DNA of 64,000 nt from Tropicimonas sp. IMCC34011. Lineage in GTDB: Bacteria > Pseudomonadota > Alphaproteobacteria > Rhodobacterales > Rhodobacteraceae. Each line of letters begins with the position of its first letter. Position 1 is the first letter of the stretch. Below, in pieces: positions 44,016 through 52,711 of the stretch. A program made the position numbers and the translations under genes. The stretch spans positions 248,001 through 312,000 of the forward strand of contig NZ_QMEJ01000005.1 in assembly GCF_003390865.1 (NCBI RefSeq). Direction: 5' to 3'. The notes beneath the pieces are model-generated. The model did no database searches. It was not told where the DNA came from and saw nothing but the letters and a program-made list of their open reading frames with translations.

Positions 44016-44888
44016 ATGGACGCCTTTCTGCAGTTCGTCTTTTCCGGTCTGACGGTCGGCGCGGTCTACGCGCTCGTCGCGCTCGGGTTCACGATCATCT
44101 ACAATGCCTCGGACGTGGTGAACTTCGCCCAGGGCGAATTCGTCATGCTGGGCGGGATGATCACGTGGTTCGCGCATGATGCCGGCCTGCCGCTCTGGGC
44201 CGCCGCGCTCATCGCCATCGCGCTGACGTCCCTTGTCGGCGTCGCACTGAACAAGCTGGCGATCGAGCCCGCCCGCGGCGCACCGGTGATCTCGATCATC
44301 ATCATCACCATCGGCGCCTCGATCCTGATTCAGGGGGCGGCGCAACTCGTCTTCGACAAGCAGATCCACCGCTATCCCGCCTTCAGCGGCGATGCCCCCA
44401 TCGAGGTCATGGGCGCGACGATCCTGCCCCAGTCGATCTGGGTGATCCTCGGCGCGCTGGCCGTCTTCGTCGCACTCTGGCTGTTCTTCACCCGCACGCT
44501 CATGGGCAAGGCCGTGCTCGCGACGGCGAACAACCGCCTCGCCGCGCAGCTCGTCGGCATCGACACCGGCGGCATCATGACGCTGTCCTTCGCGCTCTCC
44601 GCCGCCATCGGCGCGCTCGCGGGCGTCCTCGTCACGCCGATCACGCTCGTCTCCTACGACGTGGGGGTGGCCCTTGCGCTCAAGGGCTTCGCCGGCGCGA
44701 TGCTCGGTGGCATGGGAAATCCCAAGGGGGCCCTCGTCGGTGGTCTGGTGCTCGGCCTCCTCGAGGCGCTGACCGCGGGATATCTCAGTTCGCAATACAA
44801 GGACGCCGTTGCCTTCATCGTCATCCTCGGGGTGCTGTTCGTGATGCCGCAAGGCCTCTTCGGCAAGACCGCGGCGGAGAGGGTGTAA
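44016..44888 (+). CDS. livH: Branched-chain-type ABC transporter permease LivH
   Basis: 290-residue inner-membrane permease with about eight helices. LivH features are FSGLTVGAVYALVALGFTIIYNASDVVNFAQGEFVMLGGM (about 8-47), LVGIDTGGIMTLSFALSAAIGALAGVL (about 184-210) and GGMGNPKGALVGGLVLGLLE. ATG 44016 is preferred because GTGGAGA lies just upstream; a GTG at 44004 is possible. Confidence 0.93.
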   Translation: MDAFLQFVFSGLTVGAVYALVALGFTIIYNASDVVNFAQGEFVMLGGMITWFAHDAGLPLWAAALIAIALTSLVGVALNKLAIEPARGAPVISIIIITIGASILIQGAAQLVFDKQIHRYPAFSGDAPIEVMGATILPQSIWVILGALAVFVALWLFFTRTLMGKAVLATANNRLAAQLVGIDTGGIMTLSFALSAAIGALAGVLVTPITLVSYDVGVALALKGFAGAMLGGMGNPKGALVGGLVLGLLEALTAGYLSSQYKDAVAFIVILGVLFVMPQGLFGKTAAERV

Positions 44889-44892
44889 GCGG

Positions 44893-45840
44893 ATGTCCAA
44901 GTGGATTCAGCTGGCGATCCTCGCCGCTCTCATCGCGATCCTGCCGGTCTTCTTTCCCTCCGGCTACTATTACCGGATCGGCGCTCTCGTCTTCGTCAAC
45001 GGGATCGCGGTGCTCGGTCTCGTCATCCTGATCGGCTTCGCCGGGCAGATCAGCCTCGGTCACGCGGGCTTCGCCGGGATCGGCGCCTATGCCTGCGCGC
45101 TGGCTCCGGAGCAGTTCGGCCTGCATCCGGCACTCGCGCTCCTTCTGGGGGCGGTGCTGTCCGCCGGGATCGCGGCGCTGATCGGCCGGCCGATCCTCAG
45201 GCTCAAGGGCTATTACCTCGCCGTCGCGACGCTCGGCTTCGGCATTCTCGTCGCAATGACCATCCAGAACGAACGCGCCCTGACGGGGGGTCCGGACGGG
45301 ATGGCGGTTGAGGAGCTCGGCCTCCGCGACCTGCTTCGCGACCTCGGCTGGCGCGTGTCGGGCGGCGAGTTCTGGTATGGCGTCTGCGGCATCGCGCTTC
45401 TGATCGGCGCGTGGATCGCGCTGAACCTGCGGGACAGTCCGACCGGGCGGGCGATGCGGGCGCTGCACGGCTCCGAGATCGCCTCCCGCACCCTCGGCAT
45501 TGACGTTGCCCGGCAGAAGCTCGTCGCCTTCGTCATCTCCGCGGTCTTCGCCTCCGTGTCCGGCTCGCTCCTGGCGCTCCAGAACCGCTACATCACGCCG
45601 GACGTGGCGGGCTTCATGCATTCCATCGAACTCGTCACCATGGCGGTCCTCGGGGGCGCAGGCTCGGTCATGGGCGGCATCTTCGGCGCCGCGATCCTGA
45701 CCCTCCTGCCGCAGGTGCTGACCGTACTGGCCGATTACGAACAGGTCGTCCTCGGGGTCATCATGGTCACGGTGATGATCTTCATGCCGCAGGGCCTTCT
45801 GCCCTCAATCGCGCGTCGCCTGAGGAGGACCCGCAAATGA
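44893..45840 (+). CDS. livM: Branched-chain-type ABC transporter permease LivM
   Basis: 315-residue inner-membrane permease. Landmarks are VLGLVILIGFAGQISLGHAGFAGIGAYACA (about 36-65), GPDGMAVEELGLRD, the coupling loop GRAMRALHGSEIASRTLGIDVARQKLVAFVISA (about 187-219) and TMAVLGGAGSVMGGIFGA. It starts 4 bp after livH and overlaps livG by ATGA. Confidence 0.93.
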   Translation: MSKWIQLAILAALIAILPVFFPSGYYYRIGALVFVNGIAVLGLVILIGFAGQISLGHAGFAGIGAYACALAPEQFGLHPALALLLGAVLSAGIAALIGRPILRLKGYYLAVATLGFGILVAMTIQNERALTGGPDGMAVEELGLRDLLRDLGWRVSGGEFWYGVCGIALLIGAWIALNLRDSPTGRAMRALHGSEIASRTLGIDVARQKLVAFVISAVFASVSGSLLALQNRYITPDVAGFMHSIELVTMAVLGGAGSVMGGIFGAAILTLLPQVLTVLADYEQVVLGVIMVTVMIFMPQGLLPSIARRLRRTRK

Positions 45841-46622
45841 GCCTTCTCGACGTCTCCGGCCTCGGCATCACCTTCGGCGGGCTCAAGGCGGTGGACGACG
45901 TGTCCTTCGCCGTGCCGGCGGGGGAGATCGTCTCCGTCATCGGCCCGAACGGCGCCGGCAAGACGACGCTGTTCAACATGATCTCCGGCGTCTACCTGCC
46001 CGGCCGCGGCACGGTTCACCTGAACGGGGTCGAGGTCACAGGCCAGACGCCGGACAAGCTGGCTCCGATGGGCCTCGCCCGGACGTTCCAGAACCTCCAG
46101 ATCTTCCACGAGATGTCCGTGCTCGACAACGCCGTCGCGGGCTTCCACCTGCGGGAGCGCGGTTCTGTCTGGGCCGACCTCCTCGGCCTGCCCTCCGTCC
46201 GCCGCCGGGCGACCTTCGCGAGGGACGGGGCGATGAAACTCTTGGAGCGGGTGCGGCTCGGCGATCTGGCCGAGGAGGAGGCGGGGAACCTCTCCTACGG
46301 CCAGCTCAAGCGTCTCGAGATCGCCCGGGCGCTGGCGGTGGATCCGAAGATCCTGCTTCTCGACGAGCCCGCCGCCGGCTGCAACGCGGTGGAGACGGAG
46401 GAGATCGACGCACTGATCGCCGAACTGGCCGGGGAGGGCATCGCCATCCTCCTCGTGGAGCATGACATGAAGCTGGTGATGAAGATCTCGAACCACGTCG
46501 TCGTTCTCGATCAGGGCCGCAAGATCGCCGAAGGTCCGCCGGAGCAGGTCTCGCAGAACCCCGAGGTCATCGCCGCCTATCTGGGCGCGGATGGTGAGGA
46601 GGCGCTCCATGCTGAAGGTTGA
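45837..46622 (+). CDS. livG: Branched-chain-type ABC transporter ATPase LivG
   Basis: 261 residues: Walker A GPNGAGKTT (about 37), LARTFQNLQIF (Q-loop), signature LSYGQLKRLEIARAL (about 155) and Walker B LLLDEPAAG, with the LivG-type C-terminal extension. Signature SYGQ is the LivG form of LSGGQ. ATGA overlap with livM; the end overlaps livF by 14 bp. Confidence 0.94.
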   Translation: MSLLDVSGLGITFGGLKAVDDVSFAVPAGEIVSVIGPNGAGKTTLFNMISGVYLPGRGTVHLNGVEVTGQTPDKLAPMGLARTFQNLQIFHEMSVLDNAVAGFHLRERGSVWADLLGLPSVRRRATFARDGAMKLLERVRLGDLAEEEAGNLSYGQLKRLEIARALAVDPKILLLDEPAAGCNAVETEEIDALIAELAGEGIAILLVEHDMKLVMKISNHVVVLDQGRKIAEGPPEQVSQNPEVIAAYLGADGEEALHAEG

Positions 46623-47304
46623 GAACCTGACCACCCGCTATGGCAGGATCGAGGTCCTGCACGGCATCGACCTCGAGGTCGCGGAGGGGGAGATCGTGAG
46701 CGTCATCGGCGCGAACGGCGCCGGCAAGACGACGCTCCTGCGCTGCCTGTCCGGTGTGCAACCGATTTCGGGCGGCAGCATCCGGTTCAGGGGCGAGCCC
46801 TTGACCGCCGCGCCGCACAAGCGCGCCGGCCTCGGTCTCGGCCACTCTCCCGAGGGCCGGCAGATCTTCACCAATCTTTCGGTGGAGGAGAACCTGCGCC
46901 TCGGCGGTTACAGCCGGAAGGGCGCCACGCGGGAGGATATCGCCGAAGCCTACGAGATGTTTCCCATCCTCGGGGAAAAGCGCCACCTGCCCGCGGGGGG
47001 CCTCTCGGGAGGGCAGCAGCAGATGCTCGCCATCGGCCGCGCGCTGATGTCCCGCCCGGCCTGTCTTCTTCTCGACGAGCCGTCCATGGGCCTCGCACCG
47101 CTCCTGCAGAAGCAGATCTTCGACACCGTGGAGGAGTTGAAGGCGCGCGGCGTCACGGTTCTCCTCGTGGAGCAGAATGCCTACGGCGCGCTCAAGATTT
47201 CCGATCGCGGCTATGTCATGGAGACCGGCCGCATCACCATGTCGGGGCCGTCCGCCGAGCTGGTGGCCGATCCCCGCATCCGCGAAGCTTACCTGGGGGT
47301 CTGA
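46609..47304 (+). CDS. livF: Branched-chain-type ABC transporter ATPase LivF
   Basis: 231 residues: Walker A GANGAGKTT (about 38), LGHSPEGRQIFTNLSVEENL, signature LSGGQQQMLAIGRAL (about 134) and Walker B LLLDEPSMGLAP, all standard for LivF. ATG 46609 is preferred over 46591 because GTGAGGAGG lies just upstream of it. It completes the LivKHMGF-type importer and is followed one base later by the fused dehydrogenase. Confidence 0.94.
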   Translation: MLKVENLTTRYGRIEVLHGIDLEVAEGEIVSVIGANGAGKTTLLRCLSGVQPISGGSIRFRGEPLTAAPHKRAGLGLGHSPEGRQIFTNLSVEENLRLGGYSRKGATREDIAEAYEMFPILGEKRHLPAGGLSGGQQQMLAIGRALMSRPACLLLDEPSMGLAPLLQKQIFDTVEELKARGVTVLLVEQNAYGALKISDRGYVMETGRITMSGPSAELVADPRIREAYLGV

Positions 47305-47305
47305 C

Positions 47306-49246
47306 ATGTCCGTCCTGACGATCCGCCGCGAGGGCGACGTCGCCATCGCAACGCTCGACAATCCGCCCGTGAACGCGCTCTCGCTGGAGGTCCGGCAGGC
47401 CCTCTGGGACGCGGTGGAGGAGCTGGATGCAGATCCGGACGTGCGGGCCGTCATTCTTGCCTGCGCCGGACGCACCTTCATCGCCGGTGCCGACGTGAAG
47501 GAATTCGGCAAGCCCCCCGAGCCGCCGCATCTGCCGGATCTGGTGGCTCGCATCGAAGCGTCCGAAACGCCCTGGATCGCCGCGATCCACGGCTCCGCCC
47601 TCGGCGGCGGCCTCGAGGTTGCGATGGGCTGCCGGTTCCGGATCGCCCATGAGAGCGCAAAGGTCGGCCTGCCCGAAGTCAACCTCGGCATCATCCCGGG
47701 GGCGTCCGGCACGGTCCGCACGCCGCGGCTGATGGGGGCGGAAGCCGCCGTCGAGCTCGTGACATCGGGACGTCCCATCTCCGCCGCGAAGGCCAAGGAG
47801 GCGGGGCTAATCGATGCCGTCGTTGCAGGCGATCTCGAGGAGGAGGCGCTGGCCTTCGCCCGGAGCGCGCTGGAGCGTCCGCTGCCGCCGCGCACGTCGG
47901 AGCGACAGGTCGAGGCGCAGCCGGACAGCTTCTGGCAGGACGCAGCCAAGGCGGCGTCGAAGGCCGGTCACCAAGCGCCGGTGCGTGCGGTGGACTGCCT
48001 GCGTCTCGCCACGGAAGCGTCCTTCGACGAGGCGATGGCGCACGAGCGGGAGACGTTCCTGGAGCTTCGCGCCGCCCCCGAAGCCGCCGCGCTTCGCCAT
48101 GTCTTCTTCGCCGAGCGTGCCGCGCCCCGGCCCGCGCATCTCAAGGGTGTCGAGCCCGTGGACATCGCCTCTGCCGGCGTCGTCGGCGGCGGCACAATGG
48201 GGGCCGGCATCGCCACCGCCCTTGGCCTCGCGGGTCTACCGGTCACGGTCATGGAGACGAGCGCGGAGGGCGCCGAGCGCGCGAAATCCCGCATCCTCGG
48301 CAATTTCGACGGCGCCCTGAAGCGCGGCAAGATCGACGCGGCGGAGCGGGAGAGGCTCGGTGACGCGCTCAAGGTCACGACCGATGTGTCGGACCTCTCC
48401 GGCTGCGATCTGGTGGTCGAAGCGGTGTTCGAGGATCTCAAGGTGAAGCGGGATGTCTTCGCCCGCCTCGCGGCGGCATGCGGGGAGGGGACCATCCTTG
48501 CCACGAATACCTCCTATCTCGACCCCCGGGAGATCTTCGCCGGGCTGGAGGGGCAGGGGCGTTGCATCGGGCTGCACTTCTTCAGCCCCGCCCACGTCAT
48601 GAAACTGGTGGAGATCGTGCCCCTGCCGGGGACGGCACCGGAGACGGAAGCCGCGGCCTTCAAGCTCTGCGCGCGCCTCGGCAAGATGCCGGTGCGGGCG
48701 GGGATCTGCGACGGTTTCATCGGCAACCGCATCCTCAAGCGATACCGCGCCGAAGCGGAGGCGCTGGTGGAGCAGGGCGTCCCCATCGCAGAGGTGGACG
48801 CCGCGATGCGCGGCTTCGGCATGAAGATGGGACCGTTCGAAGCGCAGGATCTCGGCGGTCTCGACATCGCCGCCGCCCAGAGAAGCGCCGCGCGCGAGGC
48901 GGGCGAGGATGTGCCCGAGACGCTCGGAGACCTCCTCGTCGCTGCGGGCCGCAAGGGTCAGAAGAGCGGCGGAGGCTGGTACGACTACGCCGAGGGGGAC
49001 CGCACGCCGCAGCCGTCAGGCAAGGTATCCGAGCTTCTGTCGTCCCGCATCCGGGGCACTGCGGATCTTCCCCGCGAGGACATCGCCGCACGTCTCGTGG
49101 ACGCGATGGCCCGCGAGGGGGAGGCGATCCTCTCCGAAGGCATCGCCGCCCGCCCCGCCGACATCGATCTCGTCGAGATCCACGGCTACGGCTTCCCCCG
49201 CCGCACGGGCGGACCGATGCATCATTCTGGCCGAAGCCAGGAGTGA
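47306..49246 (+). CDS. Fused enoyl-CoA hydratase / 3-hydroxyacyl-CoA dehydrogenase (PaaF+PaaH functions), C-terminus short
   Basis: 646 residues. Residues 1-190: crotonase domain with oxyanion motifs AGRTFIAGAD (about 55) and IHGSALGGGLEVA (about 95). Residues about 288-570: 3-hydroxyacyl-CoA dehydrogenase with Rossmann loop GVVGGGTMGAG (about 293) and catalytic His in GLHFFSPAHVMKLVEIV (about 424). No separate paaF or paaH is present, so this protein should hydrate and oxidise the dehydroadipyl-CoA intermediates. The second C-terminal helical domain stops at GGPMHHSGRSQE, whereas relatives run about 50 residues further; the gene looks 3'-truncated, perhaps without loss of the active sites. 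Confidence 0.88.
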   Translation: MSVLTIRREGDVAIATLDNPPVNALSLEVRQALWDAVEELDADPDVRAVILACAGRTFIAGADVKEFGKPPEPPHLPDLVARIEASETPWIAAIHGSALGGGLEVAMGCRFRIAHESAKVGLPEVNLGIIPGASGTVRTPRLMGAEAAVELVTSGRPISAAKAKEAGLIDAVVAGDLEEEALAFARSALERPLPPRTSERQVEAQPDSFWQDAAKAASKAGHQAPVRAVDCLRLATEASFDEAMAHERETFLELRAAPEAAALRHVFFAERAAPRPAHLKGVEPVDIASAGVVGGGTMGAGIATALGLAGLPVTVMETSAEGAERAKSRILGNFDGALKRGKIDAAERERLGDALKVTTDVSDLSGCDLVVEAVFEDLKVKRDVFARLAAACGEGTILATNTSYLDPREIFAGLEGQGRCIGLHFFSPAHVMKLVEIVPLPGTAPETEAAAFKLCARLGKMPVRAGICDGFIGNRILKRYRAEAEALVEQGVPIAEVDAAMRGFGMKMGPFEAQDLGGLDIAAAQRSAAREAGEDVPETLGDLLVAAGRKGQKSGGGWYDYAEGDRTPQPSGKVSELLSSRIRGTADLPREDIAARLVDAMAREGEAILSEGIAARPADIDLVEIHGYGFPRRTGGPMHHSGRSQE

Positions 49247-49359
49247 GCTGACCTCGGGGGGCGGGGGGTGCCGGAGTGCCGGTATGGGCCGCCCCCTCGC
49301 CCTTCGCGGCCCTGGCCGGTAGAGACGCCGGGTGAGGCCCGGACGGCGAGGGACGCGCG

Positions 49360-50100
49360 GTGGACCATCTCTACATCCTGCTTATCGCGGCGCTGATCGT
49401 CGGAGCCTCCAAAGGGGGGCTGGCCTCGGCCGGGGCGATCGCTGTGCCGCTGTGTTCGCTGGTGATGAACCCGGTCGTGGCGGCGGCGGTCTTGCTCCCG
49501 GTCTTTCTCGTGACCGACTGGGTCGGCGTCTTTCTCTACCGCCGGGATTTCAGCGCGCGGAACCTTGCCATCCTGATCCCGGCGATGTTCGCGGGCGTCC
49601 TTCTGGCCACCGTGATCACGCCCTATACGCCGGAGCCGCTCCTCTTGATCGTCACCGGCCTGATCGGCCTTTGGTATGTCGGGCGCAAATGGCTGGCGCG
49701 GGGCCCGGAGGGGCCGGCTGCCGCGGCACGGGTGGCGCCCGGTCTCTTCTGGGGGGTGCTCACCGGCGTGACCTCCTTCATCACCCATTCGGGCGCGCCC
49801 CCGGCGCAGGCCTTTCTTCTGCCGCAGCGCCTGCCGAAACTTCAGTTCGCCGGGACCATCGCCATTGCCTTCGCGGCCGGCAACCTGGCCAAGCTGCCGG
49901 GATACTGGGCCCTGGGCGCGCTCGACGGGCTGGACTGGACGCTGACGGCGATCCTCGCGGCGACGGGCATCGCCGGGACCATCCTCGGCCGCAGGCTCGT
50001 GGGGGTGCTGCCGGATGCGCTCTACCTGCGCGTCATCGAGGTCCTGCTCTTCGGCCTGTCCATCGTCCTGATCACGAAGGGCGCGCTTGGCGTTCTCTGA
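49360..50100 (+). CDS. TauE/SafE (TSUP) family membrane transporter
   Basis: 246-residue polytopic inner-membrane protein with about eight helices. The repeats show the TSUP pattern GASKGGLASAGAIAVPL (about 17) and THSGAPPAQAFLLPQRLPK (about 142), and FAAGNLAKLPGYWALG. The family exports or imports sulfite, sulfonates or other small anions. It uses a GTG start at 49360. The 113 bp before it contain no gene. It is not obviously tied to the paa cluster. Confidence 0.85.
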   Translation: MDHLYILLIAALIVGASKGGLASAGAIAVPLCSLVMNPVVAAAVLLPVFLVTDWVGVFLYRRDFSARNLAILIPAMFAGVLLATVITPYTPEPLLLIVTGLIGLWYVGRKWLARGPEGPAAAARVAPGLFWGVLTGVTSFITHSGAPPAQAFLLPQRLPKLQFAGTIAIAFAAGNLAKLPGYWALGALDGLDWTLTAILAATGIAGTILGRRLVGVLPDALYLRVIEVLLFGLSIVLITKGALGVL

Positions 50101-50187
50101 GACGTCCGGGCGCGCGGGCAGAGCCGGGGACTATCCCTTGCGCGACGGTCGCGCTAGGACGGACGGACCTTTCGAGACGGTCGCCCC

Positions 50188-51807
50188 ATGACGCCACCCA
50201 AATCCTTCGCCCCCTTCAGGACGCCCGGATATTCAGGCTACTGGCTGACCGGTCTCGCGGCGAATTTCGGCTGGCACATCCAGCTCGTCGGGGCCTCCTG
50301 GGCGATGACGACGCTGGGCGGGACGCCTGAGCTCGTCGCGCTGGTGCAGACCTCAGTCGCGCTGCCGATCATGCTTTTCTCGCTGCCCTCGGGCGCCATC
50401 GCCGATGCACTGGGGCGGCGAACGACGGTGATCTGGGCGCAGGCCTTCACCCTCGTCGTGTCCACCATCCTCGCGGTCCTTGCCTTCATGGGCATGCTGA
50501 CGCCGTGGCTCCTGCTCGTCTTCACCTTCCTGATTGGCTCCGGGAAGGCGCTGTTCCAACCCGGCTGGCAGACCCGCGTCTCGGAGATCGTGGCAAAGGA
50601 GACGCTCCCGCAGGCGATCGCGCTGAATTCCGTCGGCTTCAACATCACCCGCAGCGTCGGCCCGGCCATCGGCGGCGTGATCGTGGCGACGGTGGGGGCC
50701 TTCGCGGCCTTCTTCGTCAACGCGGTCTCGAATCTCGGCGTACTCCTGGTGGCCTTGCGCTGGGAGAAGATGAACGCGGCGGACCGGCTGCCGCCGGAAC
50801 CGGTCGGAAGTGCGATGATCGCGGGCCTGCGCTACGTCATCATGTCCCCCGGGATCCTGCTCGTGATGTTGCGCGGCACGGTGTTCAACTTCGCTGCCAT
50901 CTCCGTCATGGCGCTCCTGCCGCTCGTTGCGAGGGATCTTCTGGACGGGGGCCCGCAGGTCTACGGCATTCTTCTCGGCGCCTTCGGCGTCGGGGCCATC
51001 GTGAGTGCCTTCGCGGGGAGCGGGCTGCGCGCGAAGATGTCCCTCGAAGCTGTCGTGCGGGCCGGGTTTGCGGTCTTCGCGGTGGCAGCGGCGCTCATGG
51101 CCGTCAGCCGCTCGATGCCGCTGACCCTGTTTGCCTCGGCGCTCGCGGGGGCGAGCTGGCTGGTCACGATGTCGACCTTCAACACCACTGTCCAGCTGTC
51201 CGCCCCGCGCTGGGTCCTGAGCCGGTGCCAGGCGATCTACATGACCGTGGCGTTTGGCGGGAACGCGTTCGGCAGTCTCTTCTGGGGGTACGTGGCGGGC
51301 GATCTCGGCGTCGCCATGGCGCTCTACGTCTCGGCGGTGATGCTCATCCTCGGCATCGGGGTCGGCTTCGTCTTCGCGCTCCGGGAACTCGACACCTACG
51401 GGCTCGATCCGCACAGACCGTGGACGCCGCCGCAGATCTCCCTCGACATGCTGCCCAAGAGCGGCCCGGTGATCACCACGATCCGCTACCGGATACGCGA
51501 GCAGGACGTGCCGCGCTTCCTCGGGCTCATGGCCGAACGCCGCCGCCACCGGTTCCGGGACGGCGCCCGCCGCTGGGTCCTGTCGCGGGACATGCAGGAC
51601 CCGGAGATCTGGGTGGAGCGCTACAAGACCGCGACCTGGATCGAGACACAGCGGCACAACCAACGCCGCACCGTGGCCGGCGCCCGCGTGGCCGAGGAGC
51701 TTCGCGAGCTGCATCGGGAAGGCGGTCGCCCCGAGGTGCATTACGAGCTGGCCCGCCAGCCCGTGGTGCCGGGCGATCACGCTCCCATCGGTCACGTGGA
51801 CCATTGA
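50188..51807 (+). CDS. MFS transporter (EntS-like) with C-terminal cytoplasmic alpha/beta domain
   Basis: 539 residues: about 10-12 transmembrane helices to residue 405 (LTGLAANFGWHIQLVGASWAM, SGAIADALGRRTTVIW, ITRSVGPAIGGVIV) in the pattern of the enterobactin-exporter branch of MFS. A soluble tail of about 130 residues follows (VITTIRYRIREQDVPRFLGLMAERRRHRFRDGA, WVERYKTATWIETQRHNQRR), which resembles a ferredoxin-like dimeric alpha/beta barrel (monooxygenase-type). It starts an operon with the next two genes (13- and -11-bp spacing). Whether it imports or exports is not clear. Confidence 0.82.
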   Translation: MTPPKSFAPFRTPGYSGYWLTGLAANFGWHIQLVGASWAMTTLGGTPELVALVQTSVALPIMLFSLPSGAIADALGRRTTVIWAQAFTLVVSTILAVLAFMGMLTPWLLLVFTFLIGSGKALFQPGWQTRVSEIVAKETLPQAIALNSVGFNITRSVGPAIGGVIVATVGAFAAFFVNAVSNLGVLLVALRWEKMNAADRLPPEPVGSAMIAGLRYVIMSPGILLVMLRGTVFNFAAISVMALLPLVARDLLDGGPQVYGILLGAFGVGAIVSAFAGSGLRAKMSLEAVVRAGFAVFAVAAALMAVSRSMPLTLFASALAGASWLVTMSTFNTTVQLSAPRWVLSRCQAIYMTVAFGGNAFGSLFWGYVAGDLGVAMALYVSAVMLILGIGVGFVFALRELDTYGLDPHRPWTPPQISLDMLPKSGPVITTIRYRIREQDVPRFLGLMAERRRHRFRDGARRWVLSRDMQDPEIWVERYKTATWIETQRHNQRRTVAGARVAEELRELHREGGRPEVHYELARQPVVPGDHAPIGHVDH

Positions 51808-51820
51808 AGAAGGGACGACG

Positions 51821-52711
51821 ATGAAACCGACGACGGTATTGCGGGACCTCCTCGCGCGGCGCGAGGCCGCGATCCTGCCCGGCGCTGCCAACGCCATGTT
51901 CGCCCGCGTGATCGAGCGGCAGGGCTTCGGCGCGATCTACGTCACCGGCGCGGGGATCGCCAACATGCATCTGGGCGCGCCCGATATCGGTCTGACCACG
52001 GTGACGGAGGTGGCGGATATCGTCGCGCGGATCGCCGACGCGACCGAAGCGCCGCTCCTGGTGGATGCCGATACCGGCTTCGGCAACGCGCTCAACACCG
52101 CGCGCACGGTCCGCCTTCTGGAGCGGGCCGGGGCGGCGGGACTGCAACTGGAAGACCAGGTCTTTCCCAAGCGCTGCGGGCACTTCGCCGGCAAGGAGGT
52201 GATCCCCGAGGCCGACATGGTCGCCAAGATCCGCGCTGCCGCCGATGCCCGGAAAGACGGGGATCTGCAGATCGTTGCGCGCACCGATGCCCGGGCGATC
52301 CACGGTCTGGACGCGGCCCTCGATCGCGCGCGCGCCTACATCGAGGCGGGAGCGGATGTCACCTTCGTCGAGGCGCCGACCTCGGAGGAGGAGATGGCCC
52401 GGATCGCCGCGGAGCTGCCCGTGCCCCAGATCGCGAACATCGTGCATGGCGGCAAGACGCCGGAGGTCGGGCGCGAACGGCTCGCTGAGATGGGATTCGG
52501 CGGTGTGCTCTATGCCAACGCAATCCTTCAGGCCTCCATCCGCGCGGCCTCCGAGGTGGCGAGGAGCCTTGCGGATCATGGCGATCTGTCCGGCGTGACG
52601 GGCCGGCTTGCAGGCTTCGAGGAGCGGCAGGACGTGGTGGACAAGGGCCGCTGGGACGCTCTCGATGCGCGCTACAAGTTGACGGGCGGGGAGAGCGACA
52701 ATGACGCATGA
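51821..52711 (+). CDS. Isocitrate lyase/PEP mutase family protein (methylisocitrate-lyase-like)
   Basis: 296-residue TIM barrel. Metal-binding Asp residues are in LVDADTGFGNALNTARTV (about 83), the lyase loop in LQLEDQVFPKRCGHFAGKEVI (about 108-128, KRCGH with the catalytic Cys), and IVARTDARA (about 151). It should cleave a C-C bond of a substituted malate or isocitrate and give pyruvate or a similar 2-oxo acid. It overlaps the PrpD-family gene by 11 bp. No prpC is nearby, so a complete methylcitrate cycle is not encoded here. AAGAAGGGACGACG precedes the ATG. Confidence 0.85.
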   Translation: MKPTTVLRDLLARREAAILPGAANAMFARVIERQGFGAIYVTGAGIANMHLGAPDIGLTTVTEVADIVARIADATEAPLLVDADTGFGNALNTARTVRLLERAGAAGLQLEDQVFPKRCGHFAGKEVIPEADMVAKIRAAADARKDGDLQIVARTDARAIHGLDAALDRARAYIEAGADVTFVEAPTSEEEMARIAAELPVPQIANIVHGGKTPEVGRERLAEMGFGGVLYANAILQASIRAASEVARSLADHGDLSGVTGRLAGFEERQDVVDKGRWDALDARYKLTGGESDNDA

